Assembly (NCBI GenBank): GCA_945949385.1
Contig: CAMFEL010000097.1
Coordinates: 1-7,920 of the forward strand
Length of the DNA stretch: 7,920 bases
Direction of reading: 5' to 3'
Source: an uncultured Clostridia bacterium
GTDB lineage: Bacteria > Bacillota > Clostridia > Oscillospirales > CAG-272
This document shows positions 5,931 through 7,920 of the stretch, in pieces. The stretch's first letter is position 1. Every line of letters begins with the position of its first letter. A program made the translations under genes and the position numbers. The notes below the pieces were generated by a model, which saw nothing but the letters and a program-made list of their open reading frames with translations, ran no database searches and had not been told where the DNA came from.

Positions 5931-7043
5931 ATGTACGATTACGATTATCTTATAGTGGGCGCAGGTCTTTACGGCGCCGTATTTGCGCGCCAAATGACCG
6001 ATGCAGGCAAAAAATGCCTTGTTATTGACAAGCGCGATCACATCGGCGGCAATGTATACACCGAAAATACGGAGGGCATAAATGTCCACCGCTACGGCGC
6101 TCATATATTTCATACGGACAGCGATAAGGTGTGGAATTACATAAACAGATTTGCCTCCTTTAACCGTTATACCAACAGCCCCATTGCGGTATACAGGGAC
6201 GAGGTGTATAATCTCCCCTTTAATATGAATACCTTTTCTAAGCTGTGGGGCGTGCGCACCCCTGCCGAAGCGCAGGCGGAGATTGAGCGTCAGCGCGCTC
6301 TTGAAGTCTGCGGCGAGGTTACAAATCTTGAACAGCAGGCGCTGAGCCTTGTGGGACGTGACATATATGAAAAACTGGTAAAGGGATATACGGAAAAGCA
6401 GTGGGGCAAGCCGTGCAGTGAGCTTCCCGCTTTCATAATCCGCCGCCTGCCCGTGCGCTTTACCTATGACAACAACTATTTCAGCGACCGCTATCAGGGT
6501 ATCCCCGAGGGCGGCTATACGGCTCTTGTGAAAAAACTTCTGGAGGGGTGCGATGTGCGCCTTTCCACGGATTATAACCAGCACCGGGGAGAGCTTTCGG
6601 TGCTTGCAAAGCGGGTGCTGTATACCGGTATGATAGACGGGTATTTTGACTACCGTCTGGGGGCTCTGGAGTACAGAAGCCTTCGCTTTGACACGCAGGT
6701 GCTGGATATGCAAAACTATCAGGGCTGCGCCGTGGTAAACTATACGGATTACGAGGTGCCTTATACACGCATAATCGAGCACAAGCATTTTGAGTTCGGT
6801 ACACAGCCGAAAACGGTCATAACAAAAGAGTATCCGTCAGACTGGACCCGCGGGGCGGAGCCTTACTATCCCGTAAACGACGAAAAGAACAACGCTTTGT
6901 ACGCAAAATACGAGGCGCTTGCCCGCTGCGAGGGCAGAGTCATCTTCGGCGGCAGGCTGGGACTTTACAAGTATCTGGATATGGACGATGTAACGGCGGC
7001 GGCGCTTGACTGCGCCCGGCGGGAGCTGCAGAAAGAGATTTGA
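5931..7043 (+). CDS. glf: UDP-galactopyranose mutase (370 aa)
   Basis: Glf is a cytosolic FAD enzyme that interconverts UDP-galactopyranose and UDP-galactofuranose, supplying galactofuranose for cell-surface glycans. The Rossmann dinucleotide motif VGAGLYGAVFA is at residues 9-19, with the acidic end of the second strand at D33 and the GGN FAD contact at 39-41. The family blocks HRYGAHIFHT (53-62), TEKQWGKP with W158, PYTRIIEH with R280, and GGRLGLYKYLDM (340-351) with Y346 are all present; R280 and Y346 fall where substrate-contacting residues of characterised Glf enzymes lie. Length matches the bacterial family (about 370 aa). The start has AGGAG 6 nt upstream and touches the preceding stop codon. 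No glycosyltransferases or polysaccharide export genes are in the window, so this is not visibly part of a surface-glycan cluster. No terminator is evident after the TGA (7041-7043). Confidence 0.98.
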   Translation: MYDYDYLIVGAGLYGAVFARQMTDAGKKCLVIDKRDHIGGNVYTENTEGINVHRYGAHIFHTDSDKVWNYINRFASFNRYTNSPIAVYRDEVYNLPFNMNTFSKLWGVRTPAEAQAEIERQRALEVCGEVTNLEQQALSLVGRDIYEKLVKGYTEKQWGKPCSELPAFIIRRLPVRFTYDNNYFSDRYQGIPEGGYTALVKKLLEGCDVRLSTDYNQHRGELSVLAKRVLYTGMIDGYFDYRLGALEYRSLRFDTQVLDMQNYQGCAVVNYTDYEVPYTRIIEHKHFEFGTQPKTVITKEYPSDWTRGAEPYYPVNDEKNNALYAKYEALARCEGRVIFGGRLGLYKYLDMDDVTAAALDCARRELQKEI

Positions 7044-7069
7044 AAAAGCAAGAGCCTTGTGCGTAATAT
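7040..7069 (+). promoter_or_regulatory. Weak candidate promoter for the acetyltransferase gene
   Basis: TTGAAA (7040-7045, overlapping the glf stop) and TAATAT (7064-7069) are 18 nt apart, matching consensus at five and four of six positions. A start near 7076 would leave a 44-nt leader that includes the AGGAG site. The sequence is AT-rich, so a chance match is possible. Confidence 0.25.
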
Positions 7070-7119
7070 CCGCTTGTATTCGGTGAAGACAAATTTTTAT
7101 ATACAGGAGATATTCAAAA

Positions 7120-7566
7120 GTGAATATTTGCTTAAAACCGATCGGTGAAGATAATTTTTTGGACGCGTTTAACCTGAAACTGGGAGAAGGACAGGATATT
7201 TATGTTTCTCATCCTATTCGCAGCCTTGCACAGGCATACGTGTACCGTGCGCAGTGTCAGCCGTTCGGAATATATGCCGATGAGAAGGCTGTAGGATATG
7301 TGATGGTCATTTATGATTACGACATACCGGAATATGATATTTGGCACATGATGATTGATGTGACTCAGCAGGGAAAAGGATACGGAAAAGCCGCTTTGAA
7401 ACTTGTGCTGGATTATATCAGGCAGAAGCCGTTCGGCAATTCCGACAGGGTAGCGCTTACCTGTAACAGGGACAACGGTATTGCCCTTGCATTATATCGG
7501 TCTGCGGGGTTTGAATTAACCGGCAGCAGTGACGGAGATGAGGTTGAACTGGCGCTGAAGTTATAG
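7120..7566 (+). CDS. GNAT family N-acetyltransferase, BltD/spermidine-acetyltransferase-like (148 aa)
   Basis: This is a single-domain GNAT that moves an acetyl group from acetyl-CoA to an amine. The acetyl-CoA pyrophosphate loop Q84-G-K-G-Y-G89 follows the strand HMMIDV (76-81). The C-terminal motif runs from CNRDNG through ALALYRSAGFEL, with N116 and Y126 at the positions used for CoA contact and general acid in the family. The segment PFGIYADEKAVGYVMVIYD (48-66) and the WxxxMID pattern (75-80) resemble Bacillus BltD-type polyamine acetyltransferases, so a polyamine or similar small amine is a reasonable but unproven substrate. The start is GTG 7120 with AGGAG (7105-7109) 10 nt upstream. 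The gene is poorer in GC (about 47% over 7141-7560 by hand) than the genes before it, and it borders a repeat region, which hints at separate acquisition. It lies 76 nt after glf. Confidence 0.93.
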   Translation: MNICLKPIGEDNFLDAFNLKLGEGQDIYVSHPIRSLAQAYVYRAQCQPFGIYADEKAVGYVMVIYDYDIPEYDIWHMMIDVTQQGKGYGKAALKLVLDYIRQKPFGNSDRVALTCNRDNGIALALYRSAGFELTGSSDGDEVELALKL

Positions 7567-7570
7567 TTTT

Positions 7571-7620
7571 GCCGATATGAAAGTATTGTTATGGATCGGC
7601 GCAAGGTGCGCTGTGTTTTT
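7571..7620 (+). terminator. Likely intrinsic terminator after the acetyltransferase gene
   Basis: CGGCGC (7597-7602) pairs with GCGCTG (7608-7613) through six pairs including one G-T, with a 5-nt loop, and is followed by TGTTTTT (7614-7620). An overlapping alternative stem, GCCGAT (7571-7576) with ATCGGC (7595-7600), uses the same bases and would exclude the terminator hairpin. Confidence 0.55.
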
Positions 7621-7634
7621 GGAATTGTAGAATA

Positions 7635-7730
7635 GAATTCAGATTTAATTATTAGCCGGCAGAGGTGAAGAGAGGATTTTTCGAAGGGATGACGCGCCGT
7701 CAGCAGCCCTGCAGGGCTCTCCCTGCCCGG
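7635..7730 (+). repeat. Intergenic repeat unit, copy A
   Basis: Copy A starts GAATTCAGA and aligns with copy B exactly 192 nt downstream (7827). The first 22 nt differ at only three positions, all transitions; TTCGAAGGGA and CGTCAGCAG are also shared. Copy A contains TGACG/CGTCA (7690-7694 with 7698-7702), the palindrome AGCCCTGCAGGGCT (7705-7718) and the overlapping GCAGGG/CCCTGC (7711-7716 with 7721-7726). AGCCGG (7654-7659) can pair with CCGGCT (7727-7732) around all of these. Confidence 0.7.
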
Positions 7731-7826
7731 CTGAAGAGAGGAATTAAGCAACGCTCGCGAGCGTTCGACGGCAGAGTTGAAGTTACCCACAGAAATCAAG
7801 TTATATGAAATTTACAGTATATTTGA
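7731..7826 (+). repeat. Spacer between repeat copies with shared short motifs and a 16-bp palindrome
   Basis: This stretch repeats pieces of the flanking units. TGAAGAGAGGA occurs at 7732-7742 and at 7666-7676. CAGAGTTGAAGTTA (7772-7785) recurs at 7852-7865 with one change, and a shorter relative is at 7660-7670. At its centre is the perfect palindrome AACGCTCGCGAGCGTT (7750-7765). No open frame here looks like a gene. Confidence 0.6.
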
Positions 7827-7920
7827 GAATTCAGACTTGATTGTTAGCTTACAGAATTGAAGTTAAAAGATTCGAAGGGACTGCTGTCCCGTCAGCAGTC
7901 CCTCCGAGCCACCCTGCACG
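7827..7920 (+). repeat. Intergenic repeat unit, copy B (runs off the window)
   Basis: Copy B aligns with copy A and continues past the window end. Its hairpin is stronger: AGGGACTGCTG (7876-7886) pairs perfectly with CAGCAGTCCCT (7893-7903) over 11 bp, loop TCCCGT. A smaller alternative is GGGAC/GTCCC (7877-7881 with 7886-7890). It ends CCACCCTGCACG, with CCCTGC at a position comparable to that of copy A. Confidence 0.65.

Noticed and set aside
5901..6788. 295-codon open frame antisense to glf
   Set aside because: Shadow of glf codon usage; no ribosome site or recognisable motif.
7074..7103. Promoter TTGTAT-N18-TATATA before the acetyltransferase gene
   Set aside because: Transcription would begin at or after the AGGAG site (7105-7109), removing the ribosome binding site from the message.
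7413..7799. 128-codon minus-strand frame across the acetyltransferase 3' end and the repeat tail
   Set aside because: It overlaps a real gene and a hairpin-rich repeat, with a Ser/Leu/Arg-rich product showing no domain signs.
7635..7920. CRISPR array
   Set aside because: Repeats are imperfect, about 190 nt apart and contain their own hairpins; there are no regular 30-40 nt spacers or cas genes.

Overview
The window is a moderately GC-rich stretch (hand counts near 57% in sampled uvrA sequence) in which every supportable gene lies on the plus strand. Gene content, Shine-Dalgarno usage (AGGAG-type sites) and the protein variants seen point to a member of the Bacillota, probably class Clostridia and perhaps an Oscillospirales/Ruminococcus-like gut or rumen anaerobe. 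They include a C-x2-H zinc-site variant in UvrA, a PflX-like radical SAM protein and a BltD-like GNAT. The taxon is inferred from family resemblance and was not tested by a search.

Layout. (1) 1-578: the 3' end of an aconitase-superfamily hydratase, cut by the window edge. (2) 616-1437: a trimeric-type purine nucleoside phosphorylase, 37 nt downstream and probably co-transcribed. (3) 1523-4357: a complete uvrA (944 aa), without uvrB or uvrC beside it. (4) 4358-4563: a regulatory stretch with a textbook promoter (TTGACA, 17-nt spacer, TATAAT, extended -10) and a structured leader of about 100 nt. (5) 4564-4965: a small unrecognised lipoprotein, followed by a strong 9-bp hairpin. (6) 5022-5930 and 5931-7043: a PflX-like radical SAM protein and UDP-galactopyranose mutase (glf), joined end to end and probably translationally coupled. 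(7) 7120-7566: a GNAT acetyltransferase of visibly lower GC (about 47% by hand count). (8) 7567-7920: a gene-free tail with a likely terminator, then imperfect direct repeats carrying GC-rich hairpins in AT-rich sequence, running off the window end.

The genes do not form one pathway. They are a housekeeping assortment: central or organic-acid metabolism, purine salvage, nucleotide excision repair, galactofuranose precursor synthesis and small-molecule acetylation. I found no convincing new multi-gene system. The parts most worth a second look are non-coding: the promoter and hairpin leader of the lipoprotein gene, the oddly oriented hairpin in front of a start codon with no ribosome binding site, and the repeat-rich tail.
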